Assembly (NCBI RefSeq): GCF_025823185.1
Contig: NZ_JACKVK010000022.1
Span: forward strand, 124,001 to 188,000
Source: Mycobacterium yunnanensis
GTDB taxonomy: Bacteria > Actinomycetota > Actinomycetes > Mycobacteriales > Mycobacteriaceae
Length of the DNA stretch: 64,000 nucleotides
Reading direction: 5' to 3'
The notes below the pieces were generated by a model, which made no database searches, was not told the origin of the DNA, and saw nothing but the letters and a program-made list of their open reading frames with translations. Position numbers and translations under genes: made by a program. Of this stretch, positions 25,880-33,534 are shown in pieces; within the stretch, counting starts at the first letter, position 1; the number at the start of each line of letters is the position of its first letter.

Positions 25880-26557
25880 ATGTCCGTTTACACCACCACT
25901 CGCGCAGTGCTGACGGGCCTGGCCGCCGGCGGGTTGATCGGCGCCGGTGTGATGAGCGCGCCGCTGGCGTCGGCCGCTCCGCGGTGCTCGGACGTCGAGG
26001 TCGTATTCGCCCGCGGCACTGACGAACCCGTCGGGGTCGGTCGGGTGGGACAAGCGTTCGTCGACTCGCTCAAGGGTGACCTCAAGGGCAAGTCGGTCGG
26101 CGTGTACGCCGTGAACTATCCGGCCTCGCACGAGTTCATGCAGGCCACCGAGGGCGCCACCGACGCCGCCGCGCACGTCCAGTTGACGACGTCGACCTGT
26201 CCGAACACGAAGATCGTGCTCGGAGGCTACTCGCAGGGTGCCGCCGTGATCGACGGCATCACCGGCGATCCCGCCAGGCTCTTCGGACTGGGACAGCCGA
26301 TGCCTCCCGAGGTGGCCGACCACGTGGCCGCCGTCGCCGTGTTCGGCAACCCGCTCAACCGCTTCGGTGGCCCGCTGACCGCGCTCAGCCCCCTGTACGG
26401 TGCGAAGACGATCGATCTGTGCAACGGTGCGGACCCGGTGTGCTCGCCGGGTGACGACCGCCCCGCGCACAGTCAGTACGTCGAGGCCGGATTGACCGGT
26501 CAGGCAGCGGCATTCGCCGCCGACCGGGTCAGGTCCCTTCCTGCGCCCGGCGTCTAG
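25880..26557 (+). CDS. Secreted cutinase-family serine esterase
   Basis: 225 residues. A signal peptide spans about residues 1-30, ending at a SAA cleavage site, so the enzyme is exported. The alpha/beta-hydrolase core has the nucleophile elbow GGYSQGAAVID (about residue 118), catalytic Asp in NGADPVCSPGD (about 195) and His in RPAHSQYV (about 205). Cys pairs allow disulfides. Mycobacterial cutinase-like proteins hydrolyse lipid esters rather than cutin. The ATG at 25880 follows TGAGGGGA. It has its own transcription unit. Confidence 0.92.
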   Translation: MSVYTTTRAVLTGLAAGGLIGAGVMSAPLASAAPRCSDVEVVFARGTDEPVGVGRVGQAFVDSLKGDLKGKSVGVYAVNYPASHEFMQATEGATDAAAHVQLTTSTCPNTKIVLGGYSQGAAVIDGITGDPARLFGLGQPMPPEVADHVAAVAVFGNPLNRFGGPLTALSPLYGAKTIDLCNGADPVCSPGDDRPAHSQYVEAGLTGQAAAFAADRVRSLPAPGV

Positions 26558-26625
26558 GTCGCCGGAACCGCCGTGGGCCAACGACTTCGGTCGAACCCCT
26601 GCCGAGGTGCCACTCGGCGACGACG

Positions 26626-27690
26626 ATGACGGACATGGCCGACGACGTTCCCACCCTGACCGACGGTGACCAACGGGCCCTCCGGGAGTGGGTGCGGACG
26701 ACGGGTCTCGGCGCGCAGGTGACCGACGTCGAGCCGCTGACCGGTGGCAGTCAGAACATCGTGGTGAGACTGCGCGTCGACGGCCGACCCATGGTGCTGC
26801 GCCGCCCACCCCAGCATCCGCGTCCGACGAGCGACAAGACGATGCTGCGCGAGATCGCCGTCCTGCAGACCCTTGCAGGTACCGGGGTTCCACACCCGGC
26901 GTTCATCGCCGGTTGCGAGGACCTCGACGTGCTCGGAGTCGTCTTCTACCTCATGGAGGGCGTCGACGGCTTCAATCCCGGCAACGAGATGGCGCAGGCC
27001 TACGTCGACGACGCGTCGCTACGCCACGACGTCGGGCCGGCCTACGCCGCCAGCCTCGCGCGGCTCGGCGGGGTGCCGTGGGAGGGCAGTCCGCTTGCCG
27101 CGCTGCGTCGACCGGGTTCCTTTCTGGGACGCCAAGTTCCGCAGTTCCTCGGCCTGCTGCAGAGCTATCGGCATGACGCCTACGACCCGGGCTCGTTGGC
27201 CGGGGTGCCCGAGCTGGCTGCCTGGCTCGAGGACAACCGGCCCGAGGACGGGCCGCCCGGCGTCATGCACGGTGACGCCCATCTGAACAACGTGCTGCTG
27301 CGCCGCGACCGGGCGGAGGTGGCCGCGTTCATCGACTGGGAGATGTGCACGATCGGTGAGCCGCTGCTCGACCTCGGGTGGCTGCTGGTGTGCTGGCCGG
27401 CCAACCCCAACACGATCGACGCGGGGTCTCAGCTGGCGGCCCTTGGCGGGCTGGCCAGTCGGGCCGAGTTGGTGGCGGCCTACCTCGACGCCGGTGGCCG
27501 GCATACGGACCGGCTGGACTGGTTCAAGGCGCTCGCATGCTTCAAGCTCGGCATCGTCATCGAGGGCACGTGGTCGCGCTACCTGGCCGGGCAGGCAACC
27601 CTGGAGGCGGGTCGCAGACTGCACGCCTCGGCAGTGTCCCTGCTCGACTTCGGCCTGCGGATCGCCACGGGCGACGACCCCTTCGTCTAG
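26626..27690 (+). CDS. Aminoglycoside phosphotransferase-family kinase-like protein
   Basis: 354 residues with a protein-kinase-like fold. The catalytic loop HGDAHLNNVL is at about residue 215 and the metal-binding DWEM at about 237. An N-terminal lobe with GGSQNIVVRL resembles the family's nucleotide loop. Close relatives in actinobacteria are annotated as phosphotransferases or ACAD10-like proteins acting on hydroxyacyl-CoA substrates rather than antibiotics, so resistance should not be assumed. ATGs at 26626 and 26635 are both possible starts. Its stop overlaps the convergent exporter gene by 4 bases. Confidence 0.83.
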   Translation: MTDMADDVPTLTDGDQRALREWVRTTGLGAQVTDVEPLTGGSQNIVVRLRVDGRPMVLRRPPQHPRPTSDKTMLREIAVLQTLAGTGVPHPAFIAGCEDLDVLGVVFYLMEGVDGFNPGNEMAQAYVDDASLRHDVGPAYAASLARLGGVPWEGSPLAALRRPGSFLGRQVPQFLGLLQSYRHDAYDPGSLAGVPELAAWLEDNRPEDGPPGVMHGDAHLNNVLLRRDRAEVAAFIDWEMCTIGEPLLDLGWLLVCWPANPNTIDAGSQLAALGGLASRAELVAAYLDAGGRHTDRLDWFKALACFKLGIVIEGTWSRYLAGQATLEAGRRLHASAVSLLDFGLRIATGDDPFV

Positions 27691-28439
27691 CCGTAGGCGT
27701 CGACGCCGAGCTTGACGGCCAGTACCAGACCCGCCAGCGCAATCGCCAGACGCACCGGCCGCGCAGGGGCCCGCCGCACGATGGCCGGACCCAGCCGGGA
27801 GCCGACCAGGCACCCCAGGCCGAGCGGCACTACCGCGAGCCACTCGACGTCGGCGAAGACGGCGAACACCACGGCGGCTACGCCGTTGGCGACACCGAGG
27901 ACGACGTTCTTGGTGGCGTTGGCATGCGCCAGCGCCTCACTGCCCATGCGGAGGAACAACGCGAGCATCAGCACCCCCGCTGCGGCGCCGAAGAAGCCGC
28001 CGTACACGCAAATCGCCAGCACGCAAAGACTTTCGACCACCCGTCGGGTGACGGAGGGCGGGCCGTCGGCGACGTGCTCGCCCTGGGGCAGGGCGATGAG
28101 TACGGCCGACGCGGCCAGCAGCAGCGGCACGGCCTTCTCGAAGCCCTCGGCCGGGATCGTCAACAACAGTGCCGCCCCGGCCGCGCCACCGAGTAGCGCC
28201 GCCGGGACCAACCGGATCACCGCAGCGCGCTGGCCGCGCAGCTCGGGCAGCGACGCCGACACCGATCCCACGCCGTTGAGGACCAGCGCCACGGTGTTGG
28301 TCACGTTGGCGGTCACCGGCGGCAACCCGACCAGCAGAAGGGCGGGATAGGTCGTGAGTGACGCCAAGCCCGCGATGCTGCCGCACAGCCCGCCACCGAC
28401 CCCGGCGGCGAACAGCAGCAGAACGTGCCACCAACTCAT
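27687..28439 (-). CDS. TauE/SafE-family membrane exporter
   Basis: 250 residues with seven to eight predicted membrane helices. The N-terminal GGGLCGSIAGLASL and a repeated half with GFFGAAAGVLMLAL form the duplicated glycine-rich motif of the TauE/SafE (DUF81) family, which exports sulfite, sulfoacetate or other small anions. No substrate can be read. A sulfite-oxidase-family gene lies 4 kb away but not in the same operon. The ATG at 28439 opens directly on the first helix. Confidence 0.87.
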   Translation of the reverse strand: MSWWHVLLLFAAGVGGGLCGSIAGLASLTTYPALLLVGLPPVTANVTNTVALVLNGVGSVSASLPELRGQRAAVIRLVPAALLGGAAGAALLLTIPAEGFEKAVPLLLAASAVLIALPQGEHVADGPPSVTRRVVESLCVLAICVYGGFFGAAAGVLMLALFLRMGSEALAHANATKNVVLGVANGVAAVVFAVFADVEWLAVVPLGLGCLVGSRLGPAIVRRAPARPVRLAIALAGLVLAVKLGVDAYG

Positions 28440-28503
28440 TTGGTCATCGGCGATGAACCCTAGTGGACCGCGAAAGGGCTTGCGTCCTGCGGTGGGGGAG
28501 GCC

Positions 28504-28509
28504 TAGCAT
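28504..28509 (+). promoter_or_regulatory. Probable -10 element (TAGCAT) for the leader transcript
   Basis: TAGCAT sits seven bases before the GTG at 28517. This spacing is typical of leaderless mycobacterial transcripts, so transcription may start at or next to that GTG. Confidence 0.45.
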
Positions 28510-28516
28510 CGCTGAC

Positions 28517-28558
28517 GTGCCGAAGCGACTCGTAGTAGCCATCCGCAGCGGGGTCTGA
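28517..28558 (+). CDS. Candidate 13-residue leader peptide rich in Leu/Val/Ile
   Basis: A GTG-initiated frame of 13 codons (MPKRLVVAIRSGV) ends in TGA, probably leaderless. Five of the 13 codons encode Leu, Val or Ile, including two consecutive GTA valine codons, which are rare in this GC-rich genome. It is followed directly by competing hairpins and then by a gene for a LeuA-type regulatory domain. This arrangement is that of ribosome-mediated attenuation by branched-chain amino acids; that role is inferred. Confidence 0.5.
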   Translation: MPKRLVVAIRSGV

Positions 28559-28585
28559 TCCAGACCGACCCCTCGCTGTGGGTCG
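28546..28585 (+). promoter_or_regulatory. Candidate attenuator: two mutually exclusive hairpins
   Basis: Hairpin A pairs GGTCTG (28552-28557) with CAGACC (28561-28566), with outer pairing of CAGCG (28546-28550) to CGCTG (28574-28578). Hairpin B pairs CGACCC (28566-28571) with GGGTCG (28580-28585). They share bases, so only one can form. Hairpin A overlaps the end of the leader peptide, so a stalled ribosome would favour one state. A pyrimidine-rich run (CCTCTTCTTCC) follows at about 28608-28618. Confidence 0.45.
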
Positions 28586-28633
28586 TCGCTACACCGTCGG
28601 TCGATTTCCTCTTCTTCCTAGAGAGACCGGCAC

Positions 28634-29158
28634 GTGTCCGTCACTTCGCTCACCAGATCCACCCTCGCCGTCCCGACGTTCGCCGCCCGTTTCCGCGGGC
28701 CCGTTCCGTTGGCGCTGCGCGAGGAAGCCGAGTCGACACCCGATGAGGCGTTCCTGGCCCGCTACGCGCCGTCCTCGGGCCCGCTGCGGCTCGGTCAGTG
28801 GCAGTGCGTCGACCCGGACCGACCCGCGAGTCGGCTTGGGCCGCAAGCGCGCAACTATCAGGCCACGATCGCCGTGGGTGACCGCATCGGCACGTCGACC
28901 GCGGCGGCCTGCGGTCCCGTCGCCGCGCTGACGGCAATGCTGCACGAACGGGGCGTCCCGGTCGAGATCGTGGCGTTCCACCAGTTGCCCGCACCGGGTG
29001 GCACCGCCACCTTCCTGCGCGGAACCGACGGAGTTGGCGAGGCATGGGCGGTGGGCTGGGCGGCAGACCCCGAGGAGTCCGCGCTGCGGGCCGTGGTCGC
29101 CTGCGCGAACCGGTTGGCGTCGGAGTCCCCGCGAACGTTTGACGATTCTATCTACTAG
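28634..29158 (+). CDS. Stand-alone LeuA allosteric/dimerisation-domain protein
   Basis: 174 residues. The C-terminal 110 residues resemble the regulatory domain of 2-isopropylmalate synthase: GPLRLGQWQ, a middle GDRIGTSTAAACGPVAALTAML and the end WAVGWAADPEESALRAVVACANRL split at about 140-165. There is no catalytic TIM barrel, so it cannot condense acetyl-CoA. It may bind leucine or partner with the full-length LeuA encoded elsewhere. The GTG at 28634 has only a weak ribosome site. The stop codon lies within an inverted repeat before the next gene. Confidence 0.65.
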   Translation: MSVTSLTRSTLAVPTFAARFRGPVPLALREEAESTPDEAFLARYAPSSGPLRLGQWQCVDPDRPASRLGPQARNYQATIAVGDRIGTSTAAACGPVAALTAMLHERGVPVEIVAFHQLPAPGGTATFLRGTDGVGEAWAVGWAADPEESALRAVVACANRLASESPRTFDDSIY

Positions 29159-29167
29159 TAGGTAGAT
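29150..29167. promoter_or_regulatory. Inverted repeat, probable TetR operator
   Basis: ATCTAC-TAGTAG-GTAGAT is an inverted repeat with 6-base arms. The core CTACTAGTAG is itself palindromic. It overlaps the preceding stop codon and ends 9 bases before the TetR gene, so autoregulation by that protein is likely. Confidence 0.6.
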
Positions 29168-29175
29168 TCATCGGC

Positions 29176-29754
29176 ATGGCGCCGACCACCGAAGACGACA
29201 TCCTCAGGAGTGCCAGAAGCCTTCTGGTCGGCGGCGGGTACAACGGCTTCAGTTACGCCGACGTCGCCGCATCGGTCGGCATTCGCAAGGCGAGCATTCA
29301 CTACTACTTCCCGACGAAGGCCGACTTGGTCGCCAGCCTGGTCGCGCGCTACCGGGCCGAGGCCGCCGCCGGTTTCGCCGAAGTGAGCAGGCAGAATCCC
29401 CAGCCGCTCGACCGGTTGAAGGCCTACATCGCGTTCTGGTCGGCCTGTATCGCCGACGGCACCAACACCTTCTGCCTCTGCGCGCTGCTCGCCACCCAGA
29501 TTCCCGTCCTGCCGGAAATCGTCGTTGCCGAGGTGCGGTCCTACTTCGAGGTGCTGGCGACGTGGCTCGCCGCGGTCTTCGACGAAGGTTGCGCCCGAGG
29601 CGATTTCATCCTGGGCGACGACGCCGCCACTGAAGCCGAGAAGTTCATGGCCGCCGTGCACGGCGCCATGCTGTCGGCTCGCGCCTACGGCGATGCCCGG
29701 GTCTTCGACCTCGTCACCGCCCCGCTGCTGGCCCAATTGGCCTCCCGCACCTAA
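29176..29754 (+). CDS. TetR-family transcriptional regulator
   Basis: 192 residues. The N-terminal helix-turn-helix is clear: ILRSARSLLVGGGYNGFSYADVAASVGIRKASIHYYFPTKADL split over about residues 9-50. The helical ligand-binding part follows, with a Cys-rich NTFCLCALLAT that could sense oxidants or hold a ligand. It probably represses itself and the membrane protein gene 70 bases downstream through the inverted repeat at 29150. Ligand unknown. Confidence 0.88.
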   Translation: MAPTTEDDILRSARSLLVGGGYNGFSYADVAASVGIRKASIHYYFPTKADLVASLVARYRAEAAAGFAEVSRQNPQPLDRLKAYIAFWSACIADGTNTFCLCALLATQIPVLPEIVVAEVRSYFEVLATWLAAVFDEGCARGDFILGDDAATEAEKFMAAVHGAMLSARAYGDARVFDLVTAPLLAQLASRT

Positions 29755-29778
29755 GTCAACCGCAACACCACATTCTTG

Positions 29779-29797
29779 CCCCCGTCGCCGACGGGGG
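29779..29797 (+). terminator. Short strong hairpin between TetR and membrane protein gene
   Basis: CCCCCGTC-GCC-GACGGGGG forms an 8-bp perfect stem with a 3-base loop. There is no U run after it, so it may attenuate or merely punctuate the transcript. Confidence 0.4.
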
Positions 29798-29824
29798 TGG
29801 ACCCCGCATGGAAGGACACTGGCG

Positions 29825-30394
29825 ATGACCGAACGAGTACTCGAGGACCGCAGAACAGACGGACGCCGCTGGCTCACCACGTACTACTTTGCGCGAGCCG
29901 CGTTTTCGATCGTCTGGGTGGTCGCCGCCTTCACTCTGGGTGCCGACCTGCCTGCACTGGCCGGTGCGCTCCTGATCGTCTACCCCGCCTGGGACGCAGC
30001 GGCGAACGTCGTCGACGCTCGCCGCAACGGGGGGCTCAGGGCTAACCCGACCCAGACCCTCAACGCGATCGTCAGCACCGTGACCACCGCCGCGGTGGCC
30101 GTCGCGCTGGGCTCGAGCATGTTCGCGGTGCTCGGCGTATTTGGTGTCTGGGCAACGCTTTCGGGCCTGTTCCAGCTCGGCACGGCGCTGCGGCGATGGA
30201 AATCCGTTGGCGCCCAATGGGCGATGGCGCTCAGCGGGGCTCAGTCGGCGATCGTCGGCATCACCTTCCTGATCAAAGCCAGCGGCTCCGTCGTCCCCGG
30301 TGTCGCCGACATCGCGCCCTACGCAGGCTTCGGCGCGTTCTACTTCCTCGTGTCGGCGGTCTGGCTGGTGGTATCCGATCGCCGGCGCGGCTAG
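29825..30394 (+). CDS. DUF308-like integral membrane protein
   Basis: 189 residues with about six hydrophobic helices and no soluble domain. The pattern of a charged N-terminus (TERVLEDRRTDGRRW) and helices with YPAWDAAANVVDARR resembles the DUF308/HdeD-like membrane family, whose function is unknown. It follows the TetR gene in the same direction, so it is the likely regulated target. Its stop overlaps the convergent P450 gene by 4 bases. Confidence 0.7.
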   Translation: MTERVLEDRRTDGRRWLTTYYFARAAFSIVWVVAAFTLGADLPALAGALLIVYPAWDAAANVVDARRNGGLRANPTQTLNAIVSTVTTAAVAVALGSSMFAVLGVFGVWATLSGLFQLGTALRRWKSVGAQWAMALSGAQSAIVGITFLIKASGSVVPGVADIAPYAGFGAFYFLVSAVWLVVSDRRRG

Positions 30395-31872
30395 CGCAGC
30401 GGGCGCAGCACGATGGGCATGCCGTCCATCGGGACCGGCATGCCGCCGTAGTCCCACGTCTGCTCGCGACCGGGATGGGCCAGCTCCAGCCGGTACTTGC
30501 GCAGCAGCCGGTGCATGATGACCTTGACCTCGAGCTGACCGAACATCATGCCGATGCACTTGTGGGACCCGCCGCCGAACGGTGTGAAGGCGAAGCGATG
30601 TTGCTTGTGCTCGTTGCGGGGCTCGGCGAACCGCTCCGGGTCGAACGTCATGGGGTCGGTCCAGAACTCGGGCAGCCGGTGGTTGAGGCCGGGGTAGGCA
30701 ATCACGTTGGTGCCCTTGGGGATGTGGTATCCGAGCAGTTCGGTGTCGCGGACCGCCCGGCGCATGGCCCACTGCACGGGGGTGACCAACCGCATCGACT
30801 CGTTCATGACGAGGTCGAGTGACTCGAGCTTCTCAAGGGACTCGACGTCGACGGGTCCGTCGCCAAGGCGGTCGGACTCGTCGCGGCACCGTTCCTGCCA
30901 TTCGGGGTTGGCCGCCAAGAAGTACGACATGGTGGTCGCCGTCGACGTCGAGGTGTCGTGCGCGGCCATCATCGTGAAGATCATGTGGTTGACGATGTCC
31001 TCGTTGCTGAACTTGTTGCCGTCCTCGTCCTCGGTCTGACACAGCACGGTCAGCAGGTCCGAACCCTCCGCGCCGCGGCGCTCCTCGACGCGTTCGGCGA
31101 AGTAGTCCTCGAGCACCTTGCGTGCCTGCAGACCACGCCACCAGGTGAAGGGCGGCACGCCGGTGCGGATGATGGCGTTGCCGGCGCGGACGACGGTGGT
31201 GAAGGCGTTGTTCACCTTGGTGACCAGCTCGTGGTCGGTGCCGGGCTCGTGACCCATGAACACCATCGAGGCGATGTCGAGCGTCATCTGCTTCATGGCG
31301 GGGTAGAGCAGGAACCGTGGATCGTTGGCGACCCAGTCGTTGGCGACCACCTTCGACGCCACCGTGTCGACCTGCTCGGTGTAGCCGACGAGGCGGGTTC
31401 GGACGAAGGCCTCCTGCATGATCCGCCGGTGGAACATGTGCTCTTCGAAGTCGAGCAGCATGAGGCCGCGGTGGAAGAACGGCCCGATCACCGGGATCCA
31501 GCCCTCCTGGGAGAAGTCCTTGTTGCGATTGCCGTAGATGGCCTGGGCGGCGTCGGGTCCCAGCGCGGCCACCGCGGGCAGGGCCGGTGAGTCGGCGTAG
31601 TAGATCGGGCCCTTGGTCTTGTAGATGTGCATCAGGTACTCGGGCCCGCCGCGGAACATCTCCACCAAGTGGCCGAGCACGGGGAGCCCCGAGTCGCCCA
31701 TGACCGGCTTGAGACCGCTGCCGGCCGGCGGCTCTGCCAGCACCTTCTGCGGGAAGTCGGTGCGCAGCAGCTTGCGTTCGAGGGCACCCATCCCGGGAAA
31801 GTTGTTGAACGACGGCGTGAATCGGCGCTTCGCCTGGTCGAGCAAGTAGTCCTTGGTGCTGATGGTCGCCAT
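30391..31872 (-). CDS. cyp136: Cytochrome P450, CYP136 type
   Basis: 493 residues, matching the 492 I recall for Rv3059. The heme loop FGGGSHKCIGMMFG (Cys ligand about residue 432), the I-helix oxygen-activation motif AAHDTST (about 287) and the K-helix ExxR in NESMR (about 345) are all present. It is soluble, using ferredoxin and reductase partners encoded elsewhere. The substrate is not established; it resembles sterol 14-demethylase-like bacterial P450s. It is divergent from a TetR gene across an inverted repeat, as in M. tuberculosis. Confidence 0.93.
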   Translation of the reverse strand: MATISTKDYLLDQAKRRFTPSFNNFPGMGALERKLLRTDFPQKVLAEPPAGSGLKPVMGDSGLPVLGHLVEMFRGGPEYLMHIYKTKGPIYYADSPALPAVAALGPDAAQAIYGNRNKDFSQEGWIPVIGPFFHRGLMLLDFEEHMFHRRIMQEAFVRTRLVGYTEQVDTVASKVVANDWVANDPRFLLYPAMKQMTLDIASMVFMGHEPGTDHELVTKVNNAFTTVVRAGNAIIRTGVPPFTWWRGLQARKVLEDYFAERVEERRGAEGSDLLTVLCQTEDEDGNKFSNEDIVNHMIFTMMAAHDTSTSTATTMSYFLAANPEWQERCRDESDRLGDGPVDVESLEKLESLDLVMNESMRLVTPVQWAMRRAVRDTELLGYHIPKGTNVIAYPGLNHRLPEFWTDPMTFDPERFAEPRNEHKQHRFAFTPFGGGSHKCIGMMFGQLEVKVIMHRLLRKYRLELAHPGREQTWDYGGMPVPMDGMPIVLRPLR

Positions 31873-31939
31873 GGGCACGCTCCTGGGCTGAGGGACGTCT
31901 GTGGTCGACGTCACTGACTGACCCCATCCTGTCGCCGAC

Positions 31940-31957
31940 ACTTGACGCATGTCAAGT
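31940..31957. promoter_or_regulatory. Perfect inverted repeat in the cyp136/TetR divergent promoter
   Basis: ACTTGAC-GCAT-GTCAAGT has 7-base perfect arms and a 4-base spacer. It is centred between the divergent P450 and TetR genes, the expected position for an operator that controls both. Confidence 0.7.
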
Positions 31958-31995
31958 TTTGATCTGGCGTGGCGTCGGTGCGAAGGTTGTACCCG

Positions 31996-32640
31996 ATGAC
32001 CGCCGAATCCGCCCCCAGTGAGGCCCGCCAGAGCCGTGGTGACCGGCAACGCGAGGCGATTCTGAACGCCGTCCACGAACTGCTTCGGGAGAAGCCGTTC
32101 TCGGAGTTGTCGGTCAGCCTCATCAGCGACCGCGCCGGCGTCGCCCGTTCGGGCTTCTACTTCTACTTCGACTCGAAGTACTCGGTGCTCGCGCAGATGC
32201 TCGCCGAGGCCATGCAGGAACTCGAGGAGCTGACCCACTACTTCGCCCCGCGCGGGGCCGAGGAGTCCACCGCCGCGTTCGCCAAGCGCATGGTCGGCAG
32301 CGCGGCACTGGTGTACTCCCACAACGACCCGATCATGTCGGCGTGCAACGCCGCGCGTAGCACCGACGCCGAGATCAGGGACATCCTCGATCAGCAGATG
32401 GCATCGGTGGTCGACCAGATCGTCAAGATCGTCGAAGACGAGGCGACGGCGGGAACCGCCCATCCCATCTCCGACGACGTGCCGACGCTGGTTCGCACGC
32501 TGGCGGCCACGACCGGGGCCACGCTGTCGGGCGACTCGTCCTTCGTCGGCGGGCACCGCGACATGTCGCGGGCGGTCGCGGTGCTGGAGCGCCTGTGGCT
32601 CTATTCCCTGTGGGGTGGCGGAACCCTAACCGGCGAGTGA
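31996..32640 (+). CDS. TetR-family regulator divergent from cyp136
   Basis: 214 residues, corresponding to Rv3058c by position. The helix-turn-helix is at about residues 18-62, with LSVSLISDRAGVARSGFYFYF and a following DSKYSVLAQML. The C-terminal effector domain resembles EthR-type mycobacterial regulators of monooxygenases. It probably binds the ACTTGAC inverted repeat upstream and represses cyp136 and perhaps the SDR downstream, 24 bases after its stop. Ligand unknown. The ATG has GAAGG upstream. Confidence 0.88.
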   Translation: MTAESAPSEARQSRGDRQREAILNAVHELLREKPFSELSVSLISDRAGVARSGFYFYFDSKYSVLAQMLAEAMQELEELTHYFAPRGAEESTAAFAKRMVGSAALVYSHNDPIMSACNAARSTDAEIRDILDQQMASVVDQIVKIVEDEATAGTAHPISDDVPTLVRTLAATTGATLSGDSSFVGGHRDMSRAVAVLERLWLYSLWGGGTLTGE

Positions 32641-32664
32641 CGACCGGTCGGTAAGGTCGCGCCC

Positions 32665-33531
32665 ATGGTCTCGAGCTATGCGGGCAAGCGCTGTGTGCTC
32701 ACCGGTGCGGCAAGTGGGATCGGCCGCGCGACGGCGCTGAAGCTGGCCGCCGACGGCGCCGAACTCTTCCTGACCGACCGCAACGCCGAGGGTCTCGCCG
32801 AGACGGTCGCCGAAGCGCGTGCTCTCGGCGCCACGGTGACCGCTCATCGTGCACTCGACGTGTCCGACTACGACGAGGTGGCCGCCTTCGCCGCCGAGGT
32901 CCACGACGCCATCGGTGGGCCGACGCCCGCGGTGGACGTGGTGATGAACATCGCCGGGATCTCCGCCTGGGGCACGGTCAGTCACCTGACCCATCGGCAC
33001 TGGGAGTCGATGATCTCGGTGAACCTGATGGGTCCCATCCACGTCATCGAGAACTTCGTTCCCGCAATGGTTCTCGCGCGTCGCGGCGGGCATCTCGTCA
33101 ACGTGTCCTCGGCGGCCGGTCTGGTGGCCCTGCCCTGGCACGCGGCCTACAGCGCCAGCAAGTACGGTCTTCGGGGCCTGTCGGAGGTGCTGAGATTCGA
33201 CCTGGCCCGACACCGCATCGGCGTGTCGGTCGTGGTCCCGGGAGCGGTCCAGACGCCGCTCGTGCAGAGCGTCGACATCGTGGGCGTCGACCGCGACCAC
33301 CCGCGGGTGCAGAAGTGGGTGGGGCGCTTCAGCGGCCACGCCGTGTCGCCGGAGTTGGCGGCCGACAAGATCCTTCGCGGGGTCGCCCGCAACAGATACC
33401 TCATCTACACCTCGGCCGACATCCGTGCGCTGTACGCGTTCAAGAGGGTGGCGTGGTGGCCCTACAGCGTCGCCATGCGACAGGTGAACGCGATCTTCAC
33501 CCGCGCGCTGCGGCCGTCGCCGCGCCCCTGA
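32665..33531 (+). CDS. Short-chain dehydrogenase/reductase
   Basis: 288 residues, the length and place of Rv3057c. Signatures: TGAASGIGRA (about residue 12), NIAG (about 95), Ser in VNVSSAAG and YSASKYG (about 160). A C-terminal extension of about 60 residues with RVAWWPYSVAMRQVN may contact membrane or substrate. It probably oxidises or reduces a lipid alcohol/ketone made with the neighbouring P450 and is read in the same direction as the TetR gene. Its stop is 4 bases from the end of the convergent ATPase gene. Confidence 0.9.
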   Translation: MVSSYAGKRCVLTGAASGIGRATALKLAADGAELFLTDRNAEGLAETVAEARALGATVTAHRALDVSDYDEVAAFAAEVHDAIGGPTPAVDVVMNIAGISAWGTVSHLTHRHWESMISVNLMGPIHVIENFVPAMVLARRGGHLVNVSSAAGLVALPWHAAYSASKYGLRGLSEVLRFDLARHRIGVSVVVPGAVQTPLVQSVDIVGVDRDHPRVQKWVGRFSGHAVSPELAADKILRGVARNRYLIYTSADIRALYAFKRVAWWPYSVAMRQVNAIFTRALRPSPRP

Positions 33532-33534
33532 GGC

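Noticed and set aside
26626..27690. Aminoglycoside resistance gene
   Set aside because: The kinase fold is shared by many housekeeping phosphotransferases, and the context (cutinase, exporter) gives no sign of resistance. The family name alone is not evidence.
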